Assembly: GCA_002790835.1 (NCBI GenBank)
Contig: PFVX01000031.1
Coordinates: 1-64,000, forward strand
DNA length: 64,000 nucleotides
Direction: 5' to 3'
Source: a bacterium CG_4_9_14_3_um_filter_65_15
Lineage (GTDB): Bacteria; Krumholzibacteriota; Krumholzibacteriia; LZORAL124-64-63
Under the pieces are notes generated by a model that saw nothing but the letters and a program-made list of their open reading frames with translations, searched no databases and was not told the DNA's origin. Below are positions 50,526-59,934 of the stretch, piece by piece (position 1 is the first letter of the stretch; each line of letters opens with the position of its first letter). Made by a program: the position numbers and the translations under genes.

Positions 50526-53307
50526 CACCTTTTTCCCCCACTGCATCATCGATGCGCTGCTGTTCCCTTTGCAGGGCGGACTGTTTCATGGTCTCCAGGG
50601 CCTGCGACATGGCCGCATCCTGTTCGCCGCTGTGCTGTTCCCATTTCTCCATCACCTGCTGGGCCAGGTCGCGCCGGCCCATGGCCTGGTAGATGGTGAA
50701 TTCAAGCTCGTAATAGAATTTGCGGTCCGGGTAAAGCGCGATCTGCTCCTGCGCCCAGTCCGTGGCCAGGTCGGTCACGCCCGCGCTGAGAATTCCCCGC
50801 ATGCAGGCGAAGACGACCTGCTCTTCCCTGTCCTCGGACACGTTCCCGACCAGGGAGCTGAGGAAGACCTTCGCGTCATCGTCGCGGAACGCCTGCACCA
50901 GCAACAGGGGGTACATTTCCAATGCCTGATCATTGAACGGAGCGATGGCCAGGCTCGTCTCGAAACACCTCAGGGCCTTGGTCAGGTTCTCGTTGTAGAC
51001 CATGGTGTCCTTGCCGGCGATCGCATCGGCCTTCATGTAGAATTCGTAGCCCGCCCGGTTAAGCGCCGCGGGATAGTTGCCCAGCAGGTGCACCGCATTG
51101 CTGTTGCGGAAGATGTCCGTGCGGGCCCGGCCCAGCATCCCCACCAGGCTGTCCAGTTGCGCGATGTCCAGGCCCCGCCCCTGTTCCCCCAGGACCGGCT
51201 TCTGGTCCTCGTCCAGCCCCACTCCGGTCATCTGCGCGTAGGCCACCCGGCGGGCCGGCGTGTCGCCGTCCATGAGCGAGCCGAGTTCGTAAACGCCCAG
51301 GATGTTCTCCAGAACCTTGTCCGGGTCGGTGGACGGCAGGCCGTTGGGGCCCTTTTCCTCGACCAGGCGGTAGGCCATGCCCTCCATGCGCAGATTGTTG
51401 TAGTAACGTTCCATGTTTTCCTGCGGGATGGTCACCGCAAAGAAAACCGGCCGGTTGGCTTTCGCCTGATTGGTCGTGATGATGTCGTGCAGGGCGAAAT
51501 CCTTCACCATCACCAGGGTGCGTTGTTTGGTCTTGGGATCTTCGAACACGGTCGGCTGCAGCTTGTCGATCTCGGCGTCGCTGCGCCGCATGTCCACGCC
51601 GTGCTCCATGTGCTTGATCTGCTTGATGTACCAGGGCAGGTTCACGAGGGACAGGTTGACCACCGATACGTCGGGGCGGAATTTCTCCACCATCTGCAGA
51701 TACCAGATGGGGAAGGTGTCGTTGTCCCCGTTGGTGAAGATGATCGCGTCCTTGTCAAGACCCGCCAGGATGTTCCAGGCGTATTCGTAGGCGATCTTGT
51801 TCTCGGACCTGTCGTGCTCGAAGAGCTTGGTCTGGCCGGGACCCAGGGGCAACAGGGCCACCAGACACAGCAGCAGGGCGGCCGCCTTGACCGGAATGCC
51901 CGCCGGCACGCGGACGGCCTTGCGCCAGTCCTGGCCCTCGGCCTGCAGCTGGACGGCCGTGCGCCCCTCGCCTCCGGCCAGGTAGCGCAGGAGCGCGCTC
52001 GCGCCCAGCCCGATGAACACGGCGAAGAACATGAAGGCCGCGAAGTAGAAATAGTCCCGGTCCCGGACTTCGTGGTCGGTGAAGTTGAGGTACAGGGTCA
52101 GGATTTCCCCGTTGATCACATAGGCGACCAGGGGCACCAGGATCAGGGTGCGGATGCGCCGCAGCCCCTGGAACAACCCCACCAGGGCCAGAAAGATCGG
52201 CCCCAGAACGGTCGAGACCACGGTCAAGGGGCCGTGCCCCGGCCCGAGGAAATAGAATTGCTTGAGCAGGAATTTGTCGTAGTAGCCGAACTGCCAGCCC
52301 AGCGAAGCCCGGCGCACGAAGGGATCCATGGGCGGATACTGTTCCCGCCTGATCACCGACAGCAGCGTGTGGAAATTGTCGGGGTCGGTTTGGTTGATCA
52401 GGGGTTCGGGATTCGCCCCGGCGCGGATCATCATCATCATGTGGACCGTCAGCCCCACGAAGAACAGGCCGCTACCCAGCAACGCGAATTTCCGGCCCTG
52501 AAAACTGCGGGCCAGCACCACCACCAGGTAAACCACGAGCAGGAAGATGATGGTCGTGTTGTTCTTGCTGATGGTGGAGAACAGGAAGACGGCCAGACCC
52601 ACGCTCATGAGCATGAGGTCGAAGACGGGAAGGCGGTTGGGCCTCGCCAGCAGGACCAGCAGGAAGATCCCGGGATAGACGAGCAGCGTACCCAGGTGGA
52701 AGCCCACCCCCAGGCCCAGCAGATAGATGATCAGCAACAGCAGGTTCTGGCTGCGGGCCTCCTCGCGCGCGTCGTACCAGCGCACCGCAAGCCAGGAAAG
52801 CAGGGCCATCATGAATCCCGCCAGGCCGTAGACCTCGGCCTCGATGGCGTTGTTCCAGAAGGTGTCGGAGAAGGCCAGGAAACAAGCGCCGATCACCGCC
52901 CCCGCATGGGCAATCCAGCCGGAGTCGGGATCGCTGCGGCGGGCCAGTTCCCAGATCAGCAGGTAGATGAAAGCCACGGCCAGTGCGCTGAAGAACGCCG
53001 ACATGAAATTGATGGCGCGGGCCGTCCGGTAGCTCGCCGTCGTGATGTCCGCCTGGCCCAGGATGATGTCGAAGACCCGCCCGACCAGGACGTACAGCGG
53101 GGTTCCCGGCTGATGCGGGATGCCCACGATGTGGCTGGTGGTGATGAATTCGCCGCAGTCCCAGAAGTTGGAGGTCGGGCCCATGGTGCTGGAATAAACC
53201 GCCAGGGACAGGATGAAGACCCCCAGAGCGACCAGGAACTGGGGGCGGGTAAAGGTCGATCTGTTCAAGTCTTCACCTTTGGCAAGCGGGTTCACCGGGG
53301 CGGGCAC
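50512..53307 (-). CDS. DUF2723 (TMEM260-like) membrane protein, probable O-mannosyltransferase type
   Basis: A 931-aa protein with about 12-14 helices in the first 480 residues, including STMGPTSNFWDCGEFITTSHIVGIPHQPGTPLY, the DUF2723 signature with the acidic residues of a GT-C loop. The rest is a soluble domain ending in TPR-like helices. The human relative TMEM260 is an O-mannosyltransferase; bacterial members are abundant in the FCB group and mostly unstudied. Glycan transfer to proteins is a plausible role here, next to two lipid-sugar synthases. GTG 53307 gives the longest frame; TTG 53268 (then NRSTFTRPQF) has a better ribosome site (AAAGGTGA) and may be the real start. Confidence 0.88.
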   Translation of the reverse strand: MPAPVNPLAKGEDLNRSTFTRPQFLVALGVFILSLAVYSSTMGPTSNFWDCGEFITTSHIVGIPHQPGTPLYVLVGRVFDIILGQADITTASYRTARAINFMSAFFSALAVAFIYLLIWELARRSDPDSGWIAHAGAVIGACFLAFSDTFWNNAIEAEVYGLAGFMMALLSWLAVRWYDAREEARSQNLLLLIIYLLGLGVGFHLGTLLVYPGIFLLVLLARPNRLPVFDLMLMSVGLAVFLFSTISKNNTTIIFLLVVYLVVVLARSFQGRKFALLGSGLFFVGLTVHMMMMIRAGANPEPLINQTDPDNFHTLLSVIRREQYPPMDPFVRRASLGWQFGYYDKFLLKQFYFLGPGHGPLTVVSTVLGPIFLALVGLFQGLRRIRTLILVPLVAYVINGEILTLYLNFTDHEVRDRDYFYFAAFMFFAVFIGLGASALLRYLAGGEGRTAVQLQAEGQDWRKAVRVPAGIPVKAAALLLCLVALLPLGPGQTKLFEHDRSENKIAYEYAWNILAGLDKDAIIFTNGDNDTFPIWYLQMVEKFRPDVSVVNLSLVNLPWYIKQIKHMEHGVDMRRSDAEIDKLQPTVFEDPKTKQRTLVMVKDFALHDIITTNQAKANRPVFFAVTIPQENMERYYNNLRMEGMAYRLVEEKGPNGLPSTDPDKVLENILGVYELGSLMDGDTPARRVAYAQMTGVGLDEDQKPVLGEQGRGLDIAQLDSLVGMLGRARTDIFRNSNAVHLLGNYPAALNRAGYEFYMKADAIAGKDTMVYNENLTKALRCFETSLAIAPFNDQALEMYPLLLVQAFRDDDAKVFLSSLVGNVSEDREEQVVFACMRGILSAGVTDLATDWAQEQIALYPDRKFYYELEFTIYQAMGRRDLAQQVMEKWEQHSGEQDAAMSQALETMKQSALQREQQRIDDAVGEKGDGQD

Positions 53308-53398
53308 GGTCCGTCGAAACTAACACACGGCCGCCGCGTCAACAACAAGCGCCCTGGGGCCGGGCGGCGGAACCTCCGCCCCGGGTGGAAGTTCCCGG

Positions 53399-54376
53399 TC
53401 ATCGGCGCCGGACCAGGAGCATCACGCCCCCCGAAAGGCTGAACAAAACCTGGACCAGGTAGGCCGCCACTTCCAGGGCCACGACCTCGGGGCCGGCCAG
53501 ACCCGTCCAGGTCAAAAGGTTGGCCGAGATCGATTCCCGCAGGCCGATGCCGTTGATGGTCACCGGGAGCGTGAGGCTCACCGCGAGCACCGGCACCAGC
53601 ACCAGCAACTGCACCGCCTGCTGCGAGGTGAGGGCCGAACCGAGGCCCAAGGCCACCAGGATGTGGGTGGCCATGCGCAGGAACTGCACCCCCACGCTGA
53701 ACAGGAACACCAGCTGCAACCAGCGCACGCGCGGCCGGTAAAGCGCCAGTTCGCCCGTAACGCGCTGCAGCGGGGCGGCCAAGGTCCCCAGATGCAGCCT
53801 TTCCAGGAGAGCCACACCCCAGGCCCCCAGGCGGCGAGACAGCAACACCATCAGGATCACCGCCAGCAGCAGGAGCACCGGGACCATCACCAGGGCCACC
53901 TGGGGCAGGGGAATGCCCCAGCCGGATGCGGCGGCCAGCACCAGGACCGCCAGCAGGGCCAGGGCTCCCAGGCCGATGAGCCGGTCCAGCAGGGTGGCGC
54001 AGAACACCCCCAACCGCCGGCCTTCCTGTCCGCCCAGATCGACGATCTTCCAAGCGTCGCCGCCGATGTTGGCCGGCAGGAAGTTGTTGAAGAACAGCCC
54101 GATGAAATAGACGCGCAGGATGCGCGACCGGGAAACGGGGATCCCGCCGGCCCGCAGGATCCAGGCCCACTGCAGGGATCCGGCCAGGGCCGACACGCCG
54201 TAGACCGCGAAGGCGGCCAGCAGCATCTCCCACCGGGGATGGGTCATGGCGGCCTTGATCCCGGTCAGCGACTGACGAGAGAGCACAAACCAGATCAGCA
54301 ACGCGCTGACCGACACCTTGCCCCAAAAGACAAGGAGCGACCGACCCCTGCTGCGGCGTCCGTCCTGGTCGTTCAT
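53399..54376 (-). CDS. YbhN/UPF0104-family membrane protein (LPG synthase TM-like)
   Basis: A 325-aa protein with about eight helices. FFNNFLPANIGGDAWKIVDL and LPVTINGIGLRESI are the two signatures of the lysylphosphatidylglycerol-synthase transmembrane family (YbhN, AglD-like). There is no C-terminal aminoacyltransferase domain, so lysine transfer is not implied. Family members often sit beside glycosyltransferases and may move lipid-linked substrates. ATGA overlap with the GT4 gene; last gene of the nusB-methyltransferase-GT4 string. Confidence 0.87.
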   Translation of the reverse strand: MNDQDGRRSRGRSLLVFWGKVSVSALLIWFVLSRQSLTGIKAAMTHPRWEMLLAAFAVYGVSALAGSLQWAWILRAGGIPVSRSRILRVYFIGLFFNNFLPANIGGDAWKIVDLGGQEGRRLGVFCATLLDRLIGLGALALLAVLVLAAASGWGIPLPQVALVMVPVLLLLAVILMVLLSRRLGAWGVALLERLHLGTLAAPLQRVTGELALYRPRVRWLQLVFLFSVGVQFLRMATHILVALGLGSALTSQQAVQLLVLVPVLAVSLTLPVTINGIGLRESISANLLTWTGLAGPEVVALEVAAYLVQVLFSLSGGVMLLVRRR

Positions 54377-55497
54377 AATCGCTTCTTTCCCGTGGCGACC
54401 TGGTCGAACAAGGTCAGGGATTCCTCCACGCAGCGCTGCCAGCTGAAGCTTCCGGCCCAGCGTCGGGCGGCATCGCTCATGGCCAGCCAGCGATCCTCGT
54501 CGCGCAGCAGGCCCAGGGCGGCATCGGCCATGGCGGCAGGATCGCCATAGGGCACCAGCAGTCCCGTTTCCCCGTCACGCACCGAATCCTTCAGGCCCGG
54601 GCGGTCACTGGCAACCACGGGCAGGCCGCACTGGTTCGCCTCGATCACCGTCAACCCCCAGCCCTCCTTGGGGCTCGGGTTCAAGAAGACCCGGCACTGG
54701 TGCAGGGTGCGCACCAGTTCGTCCCAGGGCTGGAAGCCGCGGAACTCCACCCAGTCGTCCAGGCCCAGCCGCGTGCACAGGCGACGCAACCGTCCCTCGT
54801 CCGGTCCCCTGCCCATGACCAGCATGCGCGCGGCCGGCATGTCCCGGTGGATCCGGGCGAACGCGTGCAGGGCGACGTCGAGGCTCTTGTAGCGCCGCAG
54901 TCGGCTCCAGGTCACCACCAGGGGTTCGGTGGCGCGCGCCGGCGGGTCGGCCAAGGTGAAACGCTCGTGGTCCATGCCGCAGTAGATGGTGCGGATCCGC
55001 GCGGGGTCCAGCCCCCGGGCCACCAGATCGTCCCGGGTCGAGGGGCTGATCACCTCGAAATCCACATCCCGATACAGCCGCGGGATCAGGCTCTCGGCGC
55101 CGTAGACGTAGGTCGCGGTCAAGGGGTTGGTCTCGCGGTAGACCGTGCGCCCGAACAGGTGGGGAACGATGGCCACCAGGGGCGTCGAGCCGCGGTAAAG
55201 CGGAGTGTAGAAGGGGATCTTGTTGATGTCCTCGACCAGCAGATCGTAGCGCCGGCTGCGCAACATGCGCCGCACCAGGGGCGGCAGGACGAAATTGGCC
55301 ACCGCCCAGTGGCCGTGACGCCGGATGTGCACGCCGTCGATGGTCTCCTCGGCCGCAGCGCCGGGATAGGAGCTGCACACCAGGTCCACTTCCCAGCCGG
55401 CCGCAGCGGCGCCCTTGAGGATGTGGTGCAGGTGCAGCTCGGCCCCGCCCCCCAAGGGGTCACCGATATCCCGCCAGTTGACCGCCAGCAGCTTCAG
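54373..55497 (-). CDS. GT4 glycosyltransferase, probable CTG start
   Basis: A 374-aa retaining glycosyltransferase of the GT4 fold: LKLLAVNWRDIGDPLGGGAELHLHHILKG at the N-terminus, SRLRRYKSLDVALHAFARI, GRGPDEGRL, FLNPSPKEGWGLTVIEANQCGLPVVASDRPG with the EX7E region. No ATG, GTG or TTG is near the expected start. A CTG at 55497 lies where relatives have Met, exactly 6 nt after GGAGG, and overlaps the preceding stop (CTGA), the same overlap style as the neighbouring genes. The acceptor is unknown. Confidence 0.85.
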   Translation of the reverse strand: MKLLAVNWRDIGDPLGGGAELHLHHILKGAAAAGWEVDLVCSSYPGAAAEETIDGVHIRRHGHWAVANFVLPPLVRRMLRSRRYDLLVEDINKIPFYTPLYRGSTPLVAIVPHLFGRTVYRETNPLTATYVYGAESLIPRLYRDVDFEVISPSTRDDLVARGLDPARIRTIYCGMDHERFTLADPPARATEPLVVTWSRLRRYKSLDVALHAFARIHRDMPAARMLVMGRGPDEGRLRRLCTRLGLDDWVEFRGFQPWDELVRTLHQCRVFLNPSPKEGWGLTVIEANQCGLPVVASDRPGLKDSVRDGETGLLVPYGDPAAMADAALGLLRDEDRWLAMSDAARRWAGSFSWQRCVEESLTLFDQVATGKKRL

Positions 55498-56324
55498 GGC
55501 GAACCTCCGGCGGCGTCTCCCCCCGCCATGGCCGGCTTGCGGCCGATGACCCCGATGGTGGGCGTGGTATAGAGCGCCAGGCGCCGACGGCCGAACCAAT
55601 CGCGCCACCTCTGGCCCAGGCGCCCCAGGAAGGGCACCGGGTCCGGATGCATGGGCAGCTTCCAGCCCAGCCGGGTGACCAGGATCTTGCGCAGGGCGCG
55701 GTACCACAGCCCCGGGATCATCCAGTCGCCGTAACTGCGCACGTGGTCCAGGCCTTCGGCGGCCACCAGGTGTTCCAGCTGGCCGACCGTGAACTGGGTC
55801 TCCCAGCCGGCGAACCAGCGGTTCAGCGCGATGAGGACCTGCTTGCCCAGAGTGTAGTAATGGAAGGTCTGGGGCACGTCCACCACCAGGCAACCGCCGG
55901 GCCGCAGGATGCGGATGTTGTCGCGCAACAGTGGACCCGGATCGCGAAAATGTTCCAGGAGGCCCTGGTGGAAGACGACGTCGAAGGTGTCGTCGGCGAA
56001 GGGGGAACCCAGGCCGTCGCCGCACACCGGATGCACCGTCACGGCGGACTGGGCTGCGGCCTTGGCGGTCAGATCGAGGGAACCGCGCACGTAGTCCAGG
56101 GTGATGACTTCGGCCCCGGCGCTGGCCAGGGTGACGGCGTCACGCCCGCTGCCGGCCCCCACTTCCAGGATGCGCACCCCGGCCAGGTCACCGCGCTGTT
56201 CCAGGCCCAGCAAGCGGGTGATCTCCCGCACCAGGCGGCCGTCGTTGTCGTAGACTTCGTCCAGGTCGATGGCCTCGGCCTGGTCCCAGAATCGTTGCCA
56301 GTGCTCGGGAGTCGATGCTCTCAC
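55494..56324 (-). CDS. SAM-dependent methyltransferase (class I)
   Basis: A 276-aa methyltransferase: RILEVGAGSGRDAVTLASAGAEVITLDYV is the SAM loop, DTFDVVFHQGLLEHFRDP is motif II and RILRPGGCLVVDVPQ motif III (Methyltransf_11/23 type). The C-terminal part is unassigned. It starts at GTG 56324, overlapping the nusB stop (GTGA) with GAGGGG upstream. Being coupled to a GT4, it could methylate a sugar or lipid head group; that is inference. Confidence 0.87.
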   Translation of the reverse strand: MRASTPEHWQRFWDQAEAIDLDEVYDNDGRLVREITRLLGLEQRGDLAGVRILEVGAGSGRDAVTLASAGAEVITLDYVRGSLDLTAKAAAQSAVTVHPVCGDGLGSPFADDTFDVVFHQGLLEHFRDPGPLLRDNIRILRPGGCLVVDVPQTFHYYTLGKQVLIALNRWFAGWETQFTVGQLEHLVAAEGLDHVRSYGDWMIPGLWYRALRKILVTRLGWKLPMHPDPVPFLGRLGQRWRDWFGRRRLALYTTPTIGVIGRKPAMAGGDAAGGSP

Positions 56325-56767
56325 GGGGTCCCCTCGTCCTTGTCGGCCGCCGGTGCCGCTGCGGTGACTTGCGATGCCGCCTTGTCCAGCACCCCGTTGA
56401 CGAAACCCACCGAACCGTCTTCACAGTAGCGGTGGGCCAGTTCGAGGGCTTCGTTGATGACCACGGCGTGGGGCACGTCGGGGCTGTACCGCAACTCCGC
56501 CAGCCCCATGGAAAGGATGACCATTTCCAGGGAGCCGAGCCGGTCGGGATCCCAGCTGCCGGTCACGAGGGTCCGGAGCCAGCGGTCGATATCGCCGCTG
56601 TGGAGTTTGACCTTGCCGGCCAGGTCACGCGCAAAGGTCGCCGATTCAGGCGCGGATTCCCGCCGCTGGATCTGGTCGTCAAGGACATCGAGAAGGGGCG
56701 CCCCGCTGATCAGCGACGCGTACATGGATTGCAGGACGATCTCGCGTCCCTTTCTGCGCTTGCCCAA
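56321..56767 (-). CDS. nusB: transcription antitermination factor NusB
   Basis: A 148-aa all-helical protein that binds boxA RNA with S10 in rRNA antitermination. It opens GKRRKGREIVLQSMYASLISG and has LRYSPDVPHAVVINEALELAHRYCEDGSVGFVNGVLDKA, the conserved NusB C-terminal segment. It starts at TTG 56767. Downstream of the rib genes as in many bacteria, but a DinB-like gene and a terminator come between, while its stop overlaps a methyltransferase of the glycan group. Confidence 0.95.
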   Translation of the reverse strand: MGKRRKGREIVLQSMYASLISGAPLLDVLDDQIQRRESAPESATFARDLAGKVKLHSGDIDRWLRTLVTGSWDPDRLGSLEMVILSMGLAELRYSPDVPHAVVINEALELAHRYCEDGSVGFVNGVLDKAASQVTAAAPAADKDEGTP

Positions 56768-56871
56768 GATCCTATTCCCCTGTCAAAGAGCGCCCACCGG
56801 GCCGGCGAACCGCCGGATCTCCGCCAAATCACTCGCCCCATACCGTTACCAGTCACAACCGCCAAACAGAA

Positions 56872-56890
56872 GGGAAGGCGGAGCCTTCCC
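56872..56890 (-). terminator. terminator between the DinB-like gene and nusB
   Basis: GGGAAGGC (56872-56879) pairs perfectly with 56883-56890 across a 3-nt loop. On the minus strand it is followed by TTCTGTTT, a moderate U-tract. It lies 63 nt past the DinB-like stop and would end the rib operon. nusB then needs its own promoter, for which I see no clear candidate in the next 100 bp. Confidence 0.6.
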
Positions 56891-56952
56891 GTGCCCTATT
56901 TTAACCCACGGCCAGGCCGTTGGCAACGCCGCTCAGCATGCCCCGGTTCCCT

Positions 56953-57486
56953 TCAAACGTCCAGCCCGTAGCGATCCCGCAGAACATCCAGGTGATGCCG
57001 CTCGTGCCCGGCGACCAGCCAGGGCACGGCGCCGGCGGTCAATTCCGCCCCGTTGCACACTCCCCGGCGCTCGCGCATGTCCGCGTCGAAGCTCCGCCAC
57101 AGGTAGATGTGGTCGGTGCGGCACACGTGCTGCTCCCGGCGCAGGCCAGCCAGACTCCGGGCATGGGCGCCGCTCGCGCCGGCCCACCGGTTCTCGTCCA
57201 TGCCCGGTTGCTCGCCCGCCGCCCCGCGGGCCAGCCACAGGCTGCGGAAAGCAAACAGCCGCTCGGTGTCGATGAGGTGTCCGACCACCTCTTTGACGGA
57301 CCACTTGTCCGGGGCGTAGCGCCGGGATGCCGCCTCCTCGTCGAGGGAGCGCATGAGGTTGAGCACGACCAGACCCTGGCTCTTGAGATGCCGGACGATG
57401 TCCGTCACCTGTGGCGGCACCAGGTCGAGGTACTGCTGGTAGTACGAATCGAACTGCCCGGGTTGGGGGCGCTTCCACTCACTCAT
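56953..57486 (-). CDS. DinB-family (DinB_2) protein
   Basis: A 177-aa four-helix protein: APDKWSVKEVVGHLIDTERLFAFR in the middle, and WLVAGHERHHLDVLRDRYGL at the C-terminus. The His in VVGHLIDTE and the HERHH pair form the metal-binding triad of the DinB/YfiT superfamily, whose characterised members are thiol-dependent transferases or metal-binding proteins induced by damage or stress. Nothing indicates a specific substrate. It starts 10 bp after the ribH stop, inside what is normally a ribH-nusB pair. Confidence 0.85.
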   Translation of the reverse strand: MSEWKRPQPGQFDSYYQQYLDLVPPQVTDIVRHLKSQGLVVLNLMRSLDEEAASRRYAPDKWSVKEVVGHLIDTERLFAFRSLWLARGAAGEQPGMDENRWAGASGAHARSLAGLRREQHVCRTDHIYLWRSFDADMRERRGVCNGAELTAGAVPWLVAGHERHHLDVLRDRYGLDV

Positions 57487-57496
57487 GTCGCCACCC

Positions 57497-57970
57497 TCAT
57501 CCTGCGTCGATGGACGCGCACAGGTCGATCATCTCCAGGGCCGTCAGGGCGGCATCGAAGCCCTTGTTGCCGGCCTTGGCGCCGCTGCGCTCGATGGCCT
57601 GATCCAGGGTCTCGGCCGTCACGATGCCGAACACCACCGGGATGTTCGAATCCAGCGAAACCTGGGCGATGCCCTTGGTCACCTCGCTGGCCACGTAGTG
57701 GAAGTGCGGCGTGTCGCCCTGGATGATGCAGCCCACGCAGATCACGGCGGCATAGCGCCCCGATCCCGCGAGTCGTTTGGCTGCCATGGGAATCTCGAAA
57801 CCCCCGGGCACCCATGCGGTGTCGATGTTCTCCTCCTGCACCCCGTGGCGTTGGAGGCAATCCAGCGCGCCATCCATGAGTTCGCGGGTGAAGAAGTCGT
57901 TGAAACGACTGCCGACGATGGCGATCTTGCGGTCGCCGGCGTTGAACTTGCCTTCGAAGGTCTTGCCCAT
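57497..57970 (-). CDS. ribH: 6,7-dimethyl-8-ribityllumazine synthase
   Basis: Condenses the pyrimidine and the four-carbon phosphate to lumazine, the penultimate step of riboflavin synthesis; forms oligomeric shells. The 157-aa protein has VGSRFNDFFTRELMDGAL, WVPGGFEIPMAAKRL, GCIIQGDTPHFHYVASEVTKGI with the catalytic His, and PVVFGIVTAETLDQAIERSG. Eleven bp after ribBA. Confidence 0.97.
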   Translation of the reverse strand: MGKTFEGKFNAGDRKIAIVGSRFNDFFTRELMDGALDCLQRHGVQEENIDTAWVPGGFEIPMAAKRLAGSGRYAAVICVGCIIQGDTPHFHYVASEVTKGIAQVSLDSNIPVVFGIVTAETLDQAIERSGAKAGNKGFDAALTALEMIDLCASIDAG

Positions 57971-57981
57971 TGTCAGCTCCT

Positions 57982-59208
57982 TTACAGGTGATCGAGGATG
58001 TGGCCCATGCGGGCCTTCTTGGTCTTCAGGTAACGTTCGTTGCGCAGGTTGGGCGCGATCTCCAGGGGTTCCCGGTCGACCACCTCCAGGCCGTAGCTCT
58101 TCAGGCCCACGATCTTGCGTGGGTTGTTCGTCATCAAGCGCATGCGGCGAACGCCCAAGTCACGCAGGATCTGCGCCCCGATGCCGTAGTCGCGCAGGTC
58201 GGCGGGAAAGCCGAGCTTCTCGTTGGCCTCCACGGTGTCGGCCCCTTCGTCCTGCAGGCGGTAGGCTCTCATCTTGTTGACCAGCCCGATGCCGCGTCCT
58301 TCCTGGCGCATGTACAGGAACACGCCGCGGCCCTCGGCCGCGATCCGGCGCAGGGCCGCATCCATCTGCTGACCGCAGTCGCAGCGCAGGCTGTGGAACA
58401 GGTCGCCGGTCATGCACTCGCTGTGGACCCGAACCAGAACGGGTTCCTCGGGGTCGATCTCCCCTTTCACCAGGGCCACGTGGGTGGACCCGTCGACGCG
58501 CGTGGTGAAGGCGGTCATCTGGAATTCGCCCCACTCGGTGGGCAGCGGCACTTCGGCCTCCCGCACCACCTGCACCTCGTTGCCGCGGCGCCAGGCGATC
58601 AGGTCGGCGATGGAGATCAGTTTCAGGTCGTGCTCGGCAGCCAGCTCGCGCAGTCGCGGCAGCCGGGCCATCTCGCCGTCGTCGTCCATGATCTCACACA
58701 GTAGCCCCGCCGGGTACAGGCCTGCTGCTCCGCACAGATCCACCACCGCCTCGGTGTGTCCGGCGCGCTGCAGGACGCCGCCCGGCTGGGCTTCCAGGGG
58801 GAAGATGTGACCGGGCCGCGCCAGGTCAGCCGGCCGGGTCTTGGGGTCGATGAACACCTTGACGGTGCGGGCCCGATCGGCGGCGCTGATCCCTGTGGTG
58901 ACCCCCGCCGCGGCGTCGATGCTCACGGTGAAATTGGTCCCTAGGGATGCGGTATTGCGCGTGACCATGGGCTGGATGTCCAGTTCCCTAAGCCGATCAC
59001 CAGGGGCCGCCAGGCAGATCAACCCGCGCCCGTGCCTGGCGATGAAGTTCACCGCCTGGGGCGTCACCTTTTCGGCGGCGATGATGAAATCGCCCTCGTT
59101 CTCCCGGTCCTCGTCGTCCACCACGATGACGATGCGCCCGGCCCGGAGTTCATCCAGGGCCTCGGCGATAGGGTCGCAGCTTCGTTGCTGGTCTGGGGAT
59201 TCGCTCAT
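57982..59208 (-). CDS. ribBA: bifunctional DHBP synthase / GTP cyclohydrolase II
   Basis: Supplies both precursors of riboflavin. Of 408 aa, residues about 15-215 are 3,4-dihydroxy-2-butanone 4-phosphate synthase ([17 protein letters not shown], the [11 protein letters not shown] segment). Residues about 220-408 are GTP cyclohydrolase [23 protein letters not shown] gives the three zinc Cys, and [19 protein letters not shown] is the active-site segment. ATG 59208 forms an ATGA overlap with ribE. Confidence 0.97.
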   Translation of the reverse strand: MSESPDQQRSCDPIAEALDELRAGRIVIVVDDEDRENEGDFIIAAEKVTPQAVNFIARHGRGLICLAAPGDRLRELDIQPMVTRNTASLGTNFTVSIDAAAGVTTGISAADRARTVKVFIDPKTRPADLARPGHIFPLEAQPGGVLQRAGHTEAVVDLCGAAGLYPAGLLCEIMDDDGEMARLPRLRELAAEHDLKLISIADLIAWRRGNEVQVVREAEVPLPTEWGEFQMTAFTTRVDGSTHVALVKGEIDPEEPVLVRVHSECMTGDLFHSLRCDCGQQMDAALRRIAAEGRGVFLYMRQEGRGIGLVNKMRAYRLQDEGADTVEANEKLGFPADLRDYGIGAQILRDLGVRRMRLMTNNPRKIVGLKSYGLEVVDREPLEIAPNLRNERYLKTKKARMGHILDHL

Positions 59209-59909
59209 GATTTTCCTTTGCGTGTGCGACGGCCGTATCCGGCCGCCAGGATGCGCTCCATGGTCAGGCTGCTCTCCGGGACGGGCGACGCCGCGTCCCC
59301 ACCCCCCCCCGCGGCAAGGGGATGCCCTTGCCCGGAGCGGACGGACTTGACCAGAACGTCCATTTCCAGGTTGACCAGGGACCCCGCCCGCAGGAGGGAG
59401 AAACACGTCTCGGCCATGGTGTGGGGTATGAGGTTGACCGTGAAGGTCCCGGTAAAGGGTCCCTCGTCCACGGTCAGCGATACCCCGTCAACGGCCACCG
59501 AGCCCTTGGGCGTCAGGAAACGGCCCAGTCCGGGCGGGTAGGCGATGGTCAACGAGTGTCCGCCTCGCGCCCTGCCCAGGGAACGGACCCGGCCCGTGCC
59601 GTCCACGTGCCCCTGCACCAGATGCCCGTCAAGGGCGTCGCCCAGGCGCAGCGCGGGTTCCAGGTGCAACAGGCGACCGGGACGCCAGGAACCGAGGGTG
59701 GTCAGACGTCGGGTTTCGACCGCGGCCTCCACGCTGAACCCGACCCGGTCGCGACCGACCACGGTCAGGCAGATCCCCTGGACGGCCACACTGTCGCCCA
59801 CCTCCACGCCGGAGGCCGTCCGCGGGGCATGAATCCGCAGGCGCAGCACGTCACCGCGGGTTTCGCTCCCGCGCAACTTTCCGATCTCGCGCACCAGACC
59901 CGTGAACAT
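59205..59909 (-). CDS. ribE: riboflavin synthase, alpha chain
   Basis: Dismutates two lumazines to riboflavin plus the pyrimidine. The 234-aa protein is the usual two lumazine-binding barrels: [12 protein letters not shown] with [13 protein letters not shown] in the first, [13 protein letters not shown] with [12 protein letters not shown] in the second. A tail of some 35 residues, Gly- and Ala-rich, extends beyond the family norm. The tail includes a Gly run encoded by a string of ten C on the plus strand (near 59300), a spot prone to length errors. Follows ribD by 25 bp. Confidence 0.96.
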   Translation of the reverse strand: MFTGLVREIGKLRGSETRGDVLRLRIHAPRTASGVEVGDSVAVQGICLTVVGRDRVGFSVEAAVETRRLTTLGSWRPGRLLHLEPALRLGDALDGHLVQGHVDGTGRVRSLGRARGGHSLTIAYPPGLGRFLTPKGSVAVDGVSLTVDEGPFTGTFTVNLIPHTMAETCFSLLRAGSLVNLEMDVLVKSVRSGQGHPLAAGGGGDAASPVPESSLTMERILAAGYGRRTRKGKS

Positions 59910-59934
59910 CTTCAGCGCCCTTTCCGCGGCCGCA

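Noticed and set aside
53308-53398. A promoter for the DUF2723 gene
   Set aside because: TTGTTG-17-TAGTTT is possible but weak, and would leave almost no leader for the upstream start; not listed.
50410-53442. A 1010-codon open frame on the plus strand opposite the DUF2723 gene
   Set aside because: Low-complexity His/Gln/Asp/Gly composition, no homology, exact antisense of a clear membrane protein; typical of GC-rich DNA.
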